Shown here in pieces: positions 8,922 through 17,324 of a stretch of DNA of 64,000 nucleotides. How positions within the stretch are numbered: the stretch's first letter is position 1; the number at the start of each line of letters is the position of its first letter. The notes beneath the pieces were generated by a model that was not told the DNA's origin, made no database searches, and saw only the letters and a program-made list of their open reading frames with translations. The stretch comes from Thermodesulfitimonas autotrophica (GTDB lineage: Bacteria; Bacillota; Desulfotomaculia; Desulfotomaculales; Ammonificaceae). The DNA is taken from assembly GCF_003815015.1 (NCBI RefSeq), contig NZ_RKRE01000002.1, positions 1 through 64,000 of the forward strand, in the 5' to 3' direction. Position numbers and translations under genes: made by a program.

Positions 8922-11024
8922 TCACCCAATTGTGATCTTGACGTCCAGCGCCACCGCCCCTTGTTCGTAAGCGAAAACCGGGTTGATATCCATCTCCACG
9001 ATCTCCGGAAAGTCGCTCACTAAGCGCCCCACGCGACTAATGACGTTAACGAGCGCCCCAATATCGCGCGGTTTCTCGCCCCGGTAACCGCGCAGGAGCG
9101 TGTAAGCCTTTGTTTCCTTGATCATTTCCTCGACCTGCTGCTCACCCATACCCCAAACGAGGCGGAAGGCCACATCTTTCAAAAGGTTGACGTAAATACC
9201 ACCGAGGCCAAAGGCAATCAGGGGTCCAAACTGGATGTCCCGCGTAACACCCACAATCAGCTCGGTTCCCTTGGGATACATCTTCTGGACATCAACGCCA
9301 TAAACCAACGCCCGCGGTAAATGTTCGTGGACCCGCTCCATTATCTCCCAGAAGGCTTCCCTGATTTCTTCCGGGGTCTGGAGCCCGACGCGCACACCAC
9401 CGACGTCGGTCTTGTGGATGATATCCGGCGAAGCCACCTTCAGCACCACCGGGTAGCCAAGCTCCGCTGCGTGGGTTACCGCCTCGGCCGCCCGCCGCGC
9501 CAGCTTTACCGGTGCCACCGGGATGCCGTAAGCCGCCGCAACCTCCATCGCCTCGCTGCCGAGCAGCGTCCGGCGCCGGTCCTCCCGAACCCGGCTAAAT
9601 ACCCGGCGTACAACCTCCGGGTTCACGTCCGGGTAAACAGGTAACTCCTCTTTTGCCGGGCGCTCCTTGATGCGGCCGTAGTTAACTAGCCCCCCGAGAG
9701 CCCGTACCGCTAACTCCGGAAAGGTGAAGCAGGGGATACCCCTTTCAGTGAGGAGTTCCGCCCCCGGCGCCAGGCTTTCACCACCCATATAGACTGCCAG
9801 AACCGGCTTTTGGGGGTATTTTTCTTTCACCGCCAGGATCGCCTCTGCCGTCTCCACCGGCTCCGCTACCGCGGTGGGGCAGAGCAGAACCACCGCGCTG
9901 TCCACATTCTCATCGCTCAGCACCTTCTCCATAGCGAAGCGAAAACGCTCCGTCCGTGCGTCACCGAGCACATCCACCGGGTTGAAAACGTTCGCCTCCG
10001 CAGGTAATTCCCCCCGCAACGACTCGATCGTTTCCCTGTTGAAACGAGCCATATCCAGTCCGCCCGCCTCTATACTATCCGTCGTGACGATGCCTGGCCC
10101 CCCTGCATTGGTGACCACCGCTACCCGGCGGCCGCGCGGCACCGGCTGACGGGTGAAAACAACCGCCAGATCGAAAAGCTCGCTCATCGTGCGGACCCGG
10201 ATGATGCCGGTCTGTTTGAAAGCCGTCTCGTATGCCAGGTCCGAGCCCGCCAGGGCGCCGGTATGGGACGAAGCGGCCTGCGCTCCGGCCTGGCTCGTCC
10301 CCGACTTCAAGACGATAACCGGCTTGTACCTGGTCGCCTCGTCCGCCACCCGCAAGAAATGTTCGCCGTCCTTCACATCTTCGATGTAGCAAAGGATAAC
10401 CTTTGTATTCGGGTCGCTGACCGCATCCGCGATAAAATCAGCCTCGTTCAGGTCCGCCTTGTTCCCCATGCTCACAAACCGCGAAAAGCCGAGGCCCGTC
10501 TTCACGCTCCAGTCAAGAATGGCAACCAGCATTGCCCCACTCTGGGAAATAAAGGCGATCTCTCCCCGCAAAGGGAAGCCCGCCGCAAAGGAGGCGTTAA
10601 GCGGGGTATGCGTATCCATGATCCCCACGCAGTTCGGCCCCAGAAGAAGCATATCGTGGGCACGGCAAATCTCAACCAGTTCCTTTTCCCGGGCTAACCC
10701 CTCCTTCCCTACCTCCTTGAAGCCCGCCGAAATCACGACCAAGCCCTTGACCCCCGCCTTGCCACAATCCCGGGTCACGTCGAGGGCCCGTTCTGCCGGA
10801 ACCACCACCACCGCCAGATCAACCGCCTGTCCGATGGCCGAAACCGCCGGGTAAGCCTTAAGTCCCTCTATCTCCGTTTCCTTGGGGTTAACGGGGAAAA
10901 CAACGCCCCTGTAACCGCTCCCGATAATGTTCCGTAAAATGACGTTGCCTAATTTCTCCCGGTTCTTCGAAGCCCCAACAACAGCGATGCTCTGGGGACG
11001 GAAGATGACATCGAGCGCGCGCAA
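8922..11024 (-). CDS. ADP-forming acetate-CoA ligase, fused alpha and beta subunits
   Basis: This enzyme converts acetyl-CoA + ADP + Pi to acetate + ATP + CoA. At 700 residues it has the fused order: CoA-binding Rossmann domain (about 1-130, IAVVGASKNREKLGN), succinyl-CoA-ligase-like domain (about 145-450) and C-terminal ATP-grasp domain (about 475-700). The phospho-acceptor His lies in AASSHTGALAGSD (about residue 255). It starts at TTG with GGTGAGG upstream. The fused form is also seen in GNAT-containing Pat proteins, but no acetyltransferase domain is present. With CODH/ACS elsewhere in the window, an energy-conserving acetate route is the simplest reading. Substrate preference among acetyl, propionyl or branched acyl-CoA cannot be told. 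Confidence 0.88.
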   Translation of the reverse strand: MRALDVIFRPQSIAVVGASKNREKLGNVILRNIIGSGYRGVVFPVNPKETEIEGLKAYPAVSAIGQAVDLAVVVVPAERALDVTRDCGKAGVKGLVVISAGFKEVGKEGLAREKELVEICRAHDMLLLGPNCVGIMDTHTPLNASFAAGFPLRGEIAFISQSGAMLVAILDWSVKTGLGFSRFVSMGNKADLNEADFIADAVSDPNTKVILCYIEDVKDGEHFLRVADEATRYKPVIVLKSGTSQAGAQAASSHTGALAGSDLAYETAFKQTGIIRVRTMSELFDLAVVFTRQPVPRGRRVAVVTNAGGPGIVTTDSIEAGGLDMARFNRETIESLRGELPAEANVFNPVDVLGDARTERFRFAMEKVLSDENVDSAVVLLCPTAVAEPVETAEAILAVKEKYPQKPVLAVYMGGESLAPGAELLTERGIPCFTFPELAVRALGGLVNYGRIKERPAKEELPVYPDVNPEVVRRVFSRVREDRRRTLLGSEAMEVAAAYGIPVAPVKLARRAAEAVTHAAELGYPVVLKVASPDIIHKTDVGGVRVGLQTPEEIREAFWEIMERVHEHLPRALVYGVDVQKMYPKGTELIVGVTRDIQFGPLIAFGLGGIYVNLLKDVAFRLVWGMGEQQVEEMIKETKAYTLLRGYRGEKPRDIGALVNVISRVGRLVSDFPEIVEMDINPVFAYEQGAVALDVKITIG

Positions 11025-11144
11025 GATCCTTCACCTCACCCCGGGAATAACTCTGGAAGTAGCTTTCCTAACTCAGTTTAACTTTACCTTCGGTAAAAGG
11101 TGGTGGAATCCTCCCTGCTGGAGGGGATAAATCCCCTGAAAATG

Positions 11145-11170
11145 AAAAAAACCGCCGGAAGGCGGCTTTT
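11145..11170 (-). terminator. Intrinsic terminator of the SleB-like gene
   Basis: The stem GCCGCC/GGCGGT with a TTCC loop is followed on the minus strand by TTTTTTT. It lies directly downstream of the 11178 stop. Further hairpins at 11086-11100 (TTTACC/GGTAAA) and 11109-11137 lie in the acetate-CoA ligase leader. Confidence 0.85.
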
Positions 11171-11177
11171 CTTACGT

Positions 11178-11804
11178 TTAGACATTAGTGATTACGCTGG
11201 TAGCGAAGACGTGGTTGCCGATGGCAGCGGTAACCGGCAGGGTGCGGATCCAACGGTCCTGCGCCGTTTGCGGGTTATAGAAGAAGAGCGCGCCGTTGGT
11301 CGGGTCTACGCCCCGGACCGCAAGCTCTGCCGCTCTGTAAGCTTCCTCATCCGGTTCCAGATTGATTGAGCCGTCGGCCACCGGGGTAAACTCGTAAATA
11401 CCGTTGGTGCACTGGAAGATTACCCCGCGGACAGTCTTTGGGAAAGCCGGGTGGCGCAGACGGTTCATGATGACCGCCCCTACAGCTACCTTGCCCATGA
11501 AGCTCTCTCCCCGGGCCTCCGCGTTGATCACCCGCGCCATAAGCCGCAGGTCTTCCTCGCTTACCGGCAATTGCGAACCGGACGCAATTTTAAGCACCTG
11601 ACCGGGGAAAATAAGCGGGCTATCTAGATCGTTCGCTTCCATAAGCCTTTCGACCGTGACTCCGTAAGCACAGCTGATTCCCCAGAGGGTATCCCCGGGA
11701 ACCACCGTGTGGGAGAGTTCCCCAGCCGCAACCCACGCCGTGCTACCCGGCCACCAAAGGACCGCAATGAAAACAAGTACAAAAAGTGCTATTCGCGGTT
11801 TCAT
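11178..11804 (-). CDS. LysM and SleB-type cell wall hydrolase
   Basis: An exported peptidoglycan hydrolase of 208 residues, probably acting on spore cortex. The signal peptide is at about 1-27 (LFVLVFIAVLWWPGSTAWVAA). A LysM domain follows at about 32-75 (HTVVPGDTLWGIS, FPGQVLKI). The C-terminal Hydrolase_2/SleB domain at about 85-205 has the expected Glu in RVINAEARGESFMGK and the VGAVIMNRLRHPAFPKTV motif. The start ATG has AAAGGAGGAGAGG upstream. It is shorter than classical SleB and uses LysM instead of the PG_binding_1 domain. A SleB or CwlJ role at germination is likely but not proven. Confidence 0.9.
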   Translation of the reverse strand: MKPRIALFVLVFIAVLWWPGSTAWVAAGELSHTVVPGDTLWGISCAYGVTVERLMEANDLDSPLIFPGQVLKIASGSQLPVSEEDLRLMARVINAEARGESFMGKVAVGAVIMNRLRHPAFPKTVRGVIFQCTNGIYEFTPVADGSINLEPDEEAYRAAELAVRGVDPTNGALFFYNPQTAQDRWIRTLPVTAAIGNHVFATSVITNV

Positions 11805-11881
11805 CCTCTCCTCCTTTCCCGGACTACTATTTTAACCCGCGAATAGCCCCCTTTATACACGGCTGCACGCCAATCAAGCCA

Positions 11882-13261
11882 TCATCTGGCAAAAAATAGA
11901 CTTAGCTTGCTCACCAGACGGACCAGAGGGTGCTTGAAGCGGCGTTCCAGCTGTCGGTAATCTTCCCGCAGGCGATTGAGTTCCTGCTGCAGTAGACGGT
12001 AATCCCTTTCAAGTTCTTGCCCCGCGCTCAGGGCTTGCTGCAGTTCACTTGAAAGCCGAGCGTTCTCGGTGGTCAGGCGCCGCTCGCTTTCCCCGTACCG
12101 CGCCGTAGTCTGCTGCAGTTTTTGTTTCAAGTCGATGAGCTCCCGCTGCAGGTTCGCTACCTGGGTACCGTAGTGGTCGCGAACCTCTGCAAGCCGGGTC
12201 CTGCTCTCTCGTTCCTTCTCCTTTTCGCAGGCAAGCTCCGCCTTCAGGTTTTCGATGGTCTCGTTGAGCACCGCGATGACTTCGTTCAGGCGCGCGATTT
12301 CCTGCTCCCCCTCCCGGGCTCTGCCAACCCAGAGCCGGCACTGGTGGAGAATGCTCTGCGCCTTGTTTTCTAACCTTTTTATCTGGTCGCGGTAATAAAC
12401 GAGTTCCCGTTTCCTAAGCGTGAGCAGGAGTTCCTTCTCGGAAAGCTGGGCACTCAAGTGTTCGTATTGCTCCCGGCAGCGCGCCTGTTGGGCAAGCGCC
12501 GCCGCCGCCTGCTGGTGCGCGGCGCTTGCCTCGTTAAGCTGCGCCCGCAGCTCCCGCAACCGCTTCTGCCAGGCCTCACGCTCCGCAAGGTGGCGCTTCT
12601 TCTGCTCACGGAGCAGGTCAAGAAAGCGTTTCATCACCATATCGTAGGCCGCCTGTGCCGCACTGCTGTAGGACCAGTTATCGCCCTGCTGTAGGAAAAA
12701 CGGGAAACGCCGCAGCACCCCTTCCACCGCCTGCGGGGTAACCGGGCGCCAGAAGTTTACCGCTTCGACGATCTGGTTAAGCGAAAGACCCGCCGGGTGA
12801 GCCCGTAGCACTTTAAGGACAAGGTACTTGAGGGGGTACTCCTCCATGCCGAGTTCCCATTCCGTAAGCCCCCACATCCCGGTATCGAACTGAACGAACC
12901 GGCCGTCGGAAATCAGGTTCGCCTCATCGGTGATCAGCCGCTTCATTTTCGCCTTCTTCCCTTTCTCTTCCCGCCGCAGTTCCCAGAGGCTGAGCGGCTG
13001 TTGGCGCTTTAAAAGGAGGTGGTAAAAGGGGTCGTTGACCCGGAAACCCTGACAGTCCAGGCGCCACTGGTTCTTGGCGTCAGATTTAAAGCAGGAATGC
13101 TGTTTAAGACACAGCTCTACCTTCGCCTCCACTTCGTGTAAGGGAAGGTCCCGCAGCATCTTCCTGCGGACGTAAGGGGCTATTTCCTTGACGGAAAGCG
13201 TCTCGAAAAAATAAAGCGTTCGTTTCAAAAGGTCGGTCAGCGAGTAAAGTCTACCGTGCAC
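11882..13261 (-). CDS. Large coiled-coil protein with N-terminal winged-helix-like domains (unknown)
   Basis: I do not recognise this 459-residue protein. Residues about 5-70 (LTDLLKRTLYFFETLSVKEI) and about 140-205 (YLVLKVLRAHPAGLSLNQIV, GVLRRFPFFLQQGDNWSY) each look like a small winged-helix unit ending in an F-x-W/Y strand, reminiscent of HARE-HTH / RNA polymerase delta modules. Residues about 210-440 are an almost unbroken, Glu/Lys/Gln-rich coiled coil. The last 18 residues (HPLVRLVSKLSLFFAR) are basic and amphipathic and could touch membrane. It starts at GTG with AAGGAAGGTG upstream and stands alone, divergent from carD. A structural or nucleoid/septum role is only a guess. Confidence 0.7.
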   Translation of the reverse strand: MHGRLYSLTDLLKRTLYFFETLSVKEIAPYVRRKMLRDLPLHEVEAKVELCLKQHSCFKSDAKNQWRLDCQGFRVNDPFYHLLLKRQQPLSLWELRREEKGKKAKMKRLITDEANLISDGRFVQFDTGMWGLTEWELGMEEYPLKYLVLKVLRAHPAGLSLNQIVEAVNFWRPVTPQAVEGVLRRFPFFLQQGDNWSYSSAAQAAYDMVMKRFLDLLREQKKRHLAEREAWQKRLRELRAQLNEASAAHQQAAAALAQQARCREQYEHLSAQLSEKELLLTLRKRELVYYRDQIKRLENKAQSILHQCRLWVGRAREGEQEIARLNEVIAVLNETIENLKAELACEKEKERESRTRLAEVRDHYGTQVANLQRELIDLKQKLQQTTARYGESERRLTTENARLSSELQQALSAGQELERDYRLLQQELNRLREDYRQLERRFKHPLVRLVSKLSLFFAR

Positions 13262-13377
13262 AAAATCACCTTCCTTATTATTGCAGTGTTACCAGTCTTT
13301 TACATTTATTCGTCGTTAAGGGTCGCTCTCCTGCCGGCAAACAGAAAAAATTTCCCGGCTTCGTTGGCGATAGTGAA

Positions 13378-13446
13378 TTGACAGTGCCGCCGCCGCTATG
13401 GTAGAATACTTCTTCTCTTGACATAAGGCGCCGGAAATGTTATACT
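13378..13446 (+). promoter_or_regulatory. Tandem sigma-A promoters of carD
   Basis: P1 is TTGACA (13378-13383), 18 spacer, TAGAAT (13402-13407). P2 is TTGACA (13418-13423), 17 spacer, TATACT (13441-13446). Both have perfect -35 hexamers and lead to the carD SD at about 13484. Confidence 0.85.
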
Positions 13447-13498
13447 TAGTTTGTTGCCCTGGTTATTGCTACGTCTACTTGGCTCAGGAGGTGGTCTT

Positions 13499-13975
13499 TT
13501 GTTCAAGATCGGCGACAAGGTTGTCTATCCGATGCACGGCGCAGGAATCATCGAAGCGATCGAGGAAAAAGAGATTTTAGGCGAAAAGAGAGAATATTAC
13601 GTGCTGCGCCTGCCCATCGGGAACATGAAGGTGATGGTTCCGATCGCCAACAGCCGAGAGATAGGGCTGCGCGAAATAATCAATAAGCAGGAGGTCAAAA
13701 AGGTACTTAACCTCTTGAAAGCCTCCGGAAGCCCGATGCCGAGCAACTGGAACCACCGTTACCGCGCGAACTTGGAGAAAATAAAGAGCGGCAACATTTA
13801 CGCGGTGGCGGAAGTGGTACGCAACTTGGCAAGAAGAGAAAGAGAGAAAGGCCTCTCCTCAGGTGAAAAGCGGATGTTAGAAAACGCCAAGCAGATTTTG
13901 ATCAGTGAGCTGGCCCTCGCTACCGAAGTCGAGGAAGATAAGGCCAGAAGCCTCTTAGACAAAGCTTTCGCTTAA
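13499..13975 (+). CDS. carD: CarD family transcriptional regulator
   Basis: A 158-residue RNA-polymerase-interacting regulator that stabilises open complexes, notably at rRNA promoters in organisms where it has been studied. The N-terminal RID/Tudor-like domain (FKIGDKVVYPMHGAG, residues about 2-55) is followed by an all-helical C-terminal domain (NWNHRYRANLEKIKSGN, VVRNLARREREKGLSSGEKRMLENAKQ split here). TTG 13499 is chosen because CAGGAGG sits about 9 bases upstream and the family begins with the FKIGD segment; the upstream in-frame extension covers the -10 region and is not coding. A strong terminator follows at 13986-14013. Confidence 0.93.
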   Translation: MFKIGDKVVYPMHGAGIIEAIEEKEILGEKREYYVLRLPIGNMKVMVPIANSREIGLREIINKQEVKKVLNLLKASGSPMPSNWNHRYRANLEKIKSGNIYAVAEVVRNLARREREKGLSSGEKRMLENAKQILISELALATEVEEDKARSLLDKAFA

Positions 13976-13985
13976 AAATAAACGG

Positions 13986-14013
13986 GTACGCCACCAGGAG
14001 GGCGTACTTTTTT
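13986..14013 (+). terminator. Intrinsic terminator of carD
   Basis: The stem GTACGCC (13986-13992) / GGCGTAC (14001-14007) is followed by TTTTTT, 11 bases past the carD stop. Confidence 0.9.
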
Positions 14014-14047
14014 ATTTCCTGTTGCCCAGCCAAAATCATCCAACTCC

Positions 14048-14295
14048 TTGAGAAGATAACCGGTACAGCCGTATAATTTATAAGGAATCACACAAAAATT
14101 ACCTTAAAAAGAAAGGCTGATAATTAATGATAGTAAGGTGACTAGCGCCATGAAATGCAACAGCAGAACCAGATAAGGGTAGCGAAGTATTGCGCCGGAA
14201 CCTTTCGCTAGATCTTAAATTTCAGCAACCTTAATAGCTCTTTTAGTAAGCCAAGTACTCTTTTGGGTTGATAAGTTTAACAAATATAAGGAGGT
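14048..14295 (+). promoter_or_regulatory. Promoter and long structured leader of yacL
   Basis: A promoter TTGAGA (14048-14053), 18 spacer, TATAAT (14072-14077) would start RNA near 14084. That leaves a leader of about 220 bases before the SD AAGGAGGT (14288-14295). Within it, TTTCGCTAG (14203-14211) can pair either with CTAGCG at 14142-14147 or with TAGCGAA at 14180-14186, so two folds compete. It does not match a T-box, cobalamin or ydaO-type leader as far as I can see. The remaining bases hold no gene. Confidence 0.5.
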
Positions 14296-14305
14296 GAAGC
14301 GCTAT

Positions 14306-15424
14306 TTGGTACGGCGAGCTGTCTTCTTAATCCTGGTCATAGGCTGCGGGACGAGCAGTGTTTTCCTGGCCGCAAATCTTTTGCGTTTCTGGCACCTCGC
14401 GGATTCCGTTAAGATTGCTCTTCTTGTCGTTGCCGGAATTTTGGGACTCTTACTCGGTATTCTTTTCGCCCCCCGCCTGATCAACGGCGTCATCTGGGTC
14501 GTAAACAAGGGCGAACAGCATTTTCAGAAAATCCCCGTTATTGATCTGGTAGTCGGGGTTTTAGGACTTATCATCGCGCTTATCATTGCCAACCTATTCG
14601 GCAACATTTTGGCCAGCTTTGGCTGGCTCGGCAAGATCATCTGGCTCGGCGTTACGATGCTGTTAGGGTATCTTGGTCTCTCAATCGGGATAAAAAAGGG
14701 CGAAGAGTTGTGGAGCACCGTTAGTTCTCTTTCCCGGGTGAGCAAGGAAAAAAGCCCCAAAGAGCAGCGCCACCCGGGGCAGGTCAAGATCGTCGATACG
14801 AGCGCAGTTATCGACGGCCGCATTGCCGACCTCTGTGCTAGCGGTTTCATTGAAGGGACGCTGCTGGTCCCGGTCTTCGTTCTGGACGAGTTACAACACA
14901 TTGCCGACTCTAACGACGTGTTAAAGCGGAACCGGGGGCGGCGCGGCCTCGATATCCTGAACCGGATGCGCAAAGAGGCCCACGTAAAAATACAGATCTA
15001 CGAAGATGTCCAGGCGCTAGCCAACATCCCGGAGGTAGATACTAAGCTTGTGCAACTGGCCAAAAGCCTGAAGGCGAAAATCATCACTACCGATTTCAAC
15101 CTCAATAAGGTAGCCGAGCTACAAGGGGTTAAGGTTCTCAACGTAAATGAGCTGGCCAACGCCCTTAAACCCATCGTTTTGCCCGGCGAAGAAATGGTCG
15201 TGCAGGTTGTGCGGGACGGGAAAGAAGCGGGACAGGGAGTGGCCTATCTCGATGACGGGACGATGATCGTGGTGGACGGCGGTAAAAAGTACATCGGCAA
15301 GCCCGTGCGCGCCACAGTAACCAGCGTCCTCCAGACGACCGCGGGTAGGATGATCTTTGCCAAACTAAAGAATCTCCGCGAAGACGGCGGCGAAAAGCTC
15401 GATGGGGTGAACGCGGTTGGTTGA
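14306..15424 (+). CDS. yacL: Membrane-anchored PIN-TRAM domain protein (YacL family)
   Basis: The product is about 372 residues. The N-terminal ~125 residues carry four probable membrane segments (for example LVVGVLGLIIALIIANLF). A PIN nuclease-like domain at about 150-275 starts with IVDTSAVIDGRIADL and keeps acidic residues (VLDELQHIADS; ITTDFNLNKVAEL). A C-terminal TRAM domain (about 285-365; EEMVVQVVRDGKEAGQGVAY) should bind RNA. TTG 14306 is preferred because AAGGAGGT is 10 bases upstream; GTG 14294 overlaps that SD. Its stop overlaps the ispDF start by 8 bases. The conserved neighbourhood with carD and ispD is typical of Firmicutes. RNA targets are unknown. Confidence 0.9.
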   Translation: MVRRAVFLILVIGCGTSSVFLAANLLRFWHLADSVKIALLVVAGILGLLLGILFAPRLINGVIWVVNKGEQHFQKIPVIDLVVGVLGLIIALIIANLFGNILASFGWLGKIIWLGVTMLLGYLGLSIGIKKGEELWSTVSSLSRVSKEKSPKEQRHPGQVKIVDTSAVIDGRIADLCASGFIEGTLLVPVFVLDELQHIADSNDVLKRNRGRRGLDILNRMRKEAHVKIQIYEDVQALANIPEVDTKLVQLAKSLKAKIITTDFNLNKVAELQGVKVLNVNELANALKPIVLPGEEMVVQVVRDGKEAGQGVAYLDDGTMIVVDGGKKYIGKPVRATVTSVLQTTAGRMIFAKLKNLREDGGEKLDGVNAVG

Positions 15425-16583
15425 AGCCGGTGTCGTGATAGTAGCCGCGGGGCAGAGCGTCCGGATGGGGAGTGGCCCCAGGAAACAGTACCGCCTTTTA
15501 GGGGGCCTCCCGGTGGTGAGCCGGACGCTTAACGTTTTCGAAGGTCTAGAAGCGGTGAAGGAGATCGTTCTGGTGGTTCCGCCGGGCGAAGAAGAGTTCT
15601 GTTACCGGGAAATAATTAAACCCTTCGGTTACCGCAAAATCGCGGCGGTAGTCCCCGGCGGCACCCACCGCCAGGAGTCGGTCTGGGCCGGGCTGCAGCA
15701 TTTCACGTACCCGCCGGAGGTCGTGGTCGTTCACGACGGGGTCCGGCCGCTAGTGCGCCCCGCGCTTGTCGAGGCCGCGATCGAAGCAGCAGCCTCCTGG
15801 GGAGCGGCCGTGGTTGCGGTTCCGGCCAAGGATACCGTCAAATTAACCGACGGGGCGGGCTTTGTCGCGCAGACATTGCCCCGGAACCAGGTCTATCTGG
15901 CCCAGACCCCCCAAGCCTTCCGCTTTGAGGTCCTGCTCACCGCGCACCGCCGGGCGCAGCAGGAGGGGTTCTACGGTACCGACGATACGGTGCTGGTAGA
16001 GCGCCTCGGCCTCCCGGTTAAGGTGGTTCAGGGCGCTTACGAAAACCTCAAGCTCACCACCCCGGAAGATTTCACCATCGCCGCCGCACTTCTCGGGGAA
16101 CATATCCCGCTGCGCGTAGGCTTCGGTTACGATGTCCACCGGCTCGCCCCCGGCCGGCCCCTGATCCTAGGCGGCGTCACGATTCCCTGGAAAACGGGAC
16201 TTGAAGGGCATTCCGACGCCGACGTTCTCTGTCACGCGGTGATGGACGCACTCCTCGGTGCCGCCGGGGCCAGGGACATCGGCTACCATTTCCCGCCCAC
16301 GGAGGAAAGTTACCGGGGGGTATCGAGCCTCTCGCTGCTGGCACGAGTCCGGGAAATTATCGCTGCCTGCGGCTTTCGGGTCGCAAACATTGACGCCGTC
16401 GTTGTAGCCCAGCAGCCGCGGCTAGCTCCCTTCGTGGCCACAATGGCGGAAAATATCGCCCGCGTCCTCGAAATCCCTCCCTTTCTGGTTAACGTCAAGG
16501 CAACCACGACGGAAGGGCTGGGGTTCACCGGGCGGGAAGAAGGCATTGCCGCCTATGGAGTAGCGGTTTTACACCGAACGTAG
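15417..16583 (+). CDS. ispDF: Bifunctional IspD-IspF (MEP isoprenoid pathway)
   Basis: This 388-residue fusion catalyses two non-consecutive MEP steps: CTP:MEP cytidylyltransferase (IspD, about 1-228) and MEcPP synthase (IspF, about 230-388). IspD shows VIVAAGQSVRMG and the KQY nucleotide loop, plus VVHDGVRPLV and DTVKLTDG. IspF starts RVGFGYDVHRLAPGRPLILGG split by its metal site (DVH) and has GHSDADVLCHAVMDALLGA with the second Asp/His set. In many Firmicutes the two are separate genes; here they are fused without frameshift. TTG start overlaps yacL by 8 bases, so translational coupling is likely. Confidence 0.95.
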   Translation: MVEAGVVIVAAGQSVRMGSGPRKQYRLLGGLPVVSRTLNVFEGLEAVKEIVLVVPPGEEEFCYREIIKPFGYRKIAAVVPGGTHRQESVWAGLQHFTYPPEVVVVHDGVRPLVRPALVEAAIEAAASWGAAVVAVPAKDTVKLTDGAGFVAQTLPRNQVYLAQTPQAFRFEVLLTAHRRAQQEGFYGTDDTVLVERLGLPVKVVQGAYENLKLTTPEDFTIAAALLGEHIPLRVGFGYDVHRLAPGRPLILGGVTIPWKTGLEGHSDADVLCHAVMDALLGAAGARDIGYHFPPTEESYRGVSSLSLLARVREIIAACGFRVANIDAVVVAQQPRLAPFVATMAENIARVLEIPPFLVNVKATTTEGLGFTGREEGIAAYGVAVLHRT

Positions 16584-16604
16584 ATAGCACCGGCCACGCG
16601 GACA

Positions 16605-16634
16605 TTGTTTGGAACCACCAACGAATGCTATAAT
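16605..16634 (+). promoter_or_regulatory. Sigma-A promoter of cysE-cysS
   Basis: TTGTTT (16605-16610), 18 spacer, TATAAT (16629-16634). It leaves a leader of only about 15 bases before ATG 16656, so there is no room for a T-box or S-box ahead of cysE-cysS. Confidence 0.6.
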
Positions 16635-16655
16635 TGTCCTGGTGATGCCCGGAAA

Positions 16656-17324
16656 ATGTTCTGGAAACGTTTACGCGAAGACATCCAGGTGGTTTTCGAG
16701 CGCGATCCCGCAGCGAAAAGCGTTTTCGAGGTCCTCCTTTGCTATCCCGGCCTGCACGCCATCTGGCTGCACCGGGTCGCACACGCCCTGTACAGAAGGC
16801 GCCTTTTTCTCCTGGCGCGTCTTCTTTCCCACCTCGGGCGCTTTTTAACCGGTATCGAGATCCATCCCGGTGCCAAAATCGGCAGGCGCTTCTTCATCGA
16901 TCATGGCGCAGGCGTAGTTATTGGCGAAACTACAGAAATTGGGGACGACGTCACCCTCTACCAGGGAGTCACCCTCGGGGGCACCGGCAAGGAAAAAGGC
17001 AAGCGTCACCCGACCATTGGTAACAACGTGGTCATCAGCGCCGGCGCCAAAATCCTTGGATCCTTCACCGTCGGCGATAATTCGAAAATCGGTGCCGGTT
17101 CGGTGGTGCTAAAACCCGTCCCGCCCAACTGCACGGTGGTTGGCGTTCCCGGCAGGGTAGTGGTGCGCGAGGGTCAAAGGGTCCGCGACGCGATTGACTT
17201 GCGCCACGACCAGATCCCCGACCCCGTGGCGGAAACACTCAACCGGTTTGAAGCGGAGATAAAGGCACTAAAGCAAAAACTCGCGGCACTTGAAACCAGG
17301 CTTTACGGGGAGGATAAGTCTTGA
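16656..17324 (+). CDS. cysE: Serine O-acetyltransferase
   Basis: Makes O-acetylserine from serine and acetyl-CoA, the first step of cysteine synthesis. It has 222 residues. An N-terminal helical domain (about 1-65) precedes a left-handed beta-helix of hexapeptide repeats (about 66-180), with the catalytic [20 protein letters not shown] stretch and [12 protein letters not shown] loop. The C-terminal tail is longer than the minimal enzyme and may form a coiled coil ([20 protein letters not shown]). ATG 16656 is used because the promoter lies just upstream; an in-frame TTG at 16605 is the promoter -35 itself. The stop overlaps cysS by 4 bases. Confidence 0.95.
   Translation: MFWKRLREDIQVVFERDPAAKSVFEVLLCYPGLHAIWLHRVAHALYRRRLFLLARLLSHLGRFLTGIEIHPGAKIGRRFFIDHGAGVVIGETTEIGDDVTLYQGVTLGGTGKEKGKRHPTIGNNVVISAGAKILGSFTVGDNSKIGAGSVVLKPVPPNCTVVGVPGRVVVREGQRVRDAIDLRHDQIPDPVAETLNRFEAEIKALKQKLAALETRLYGEDKS

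Noticed and set aside
14084-14295. A ydaO-type (c-di-AMP) or cobalamin riboswitch upstream of yacL
   Set aside because: The conserved core sequences of those classes are not visible. Only two competing short stems can be shown.
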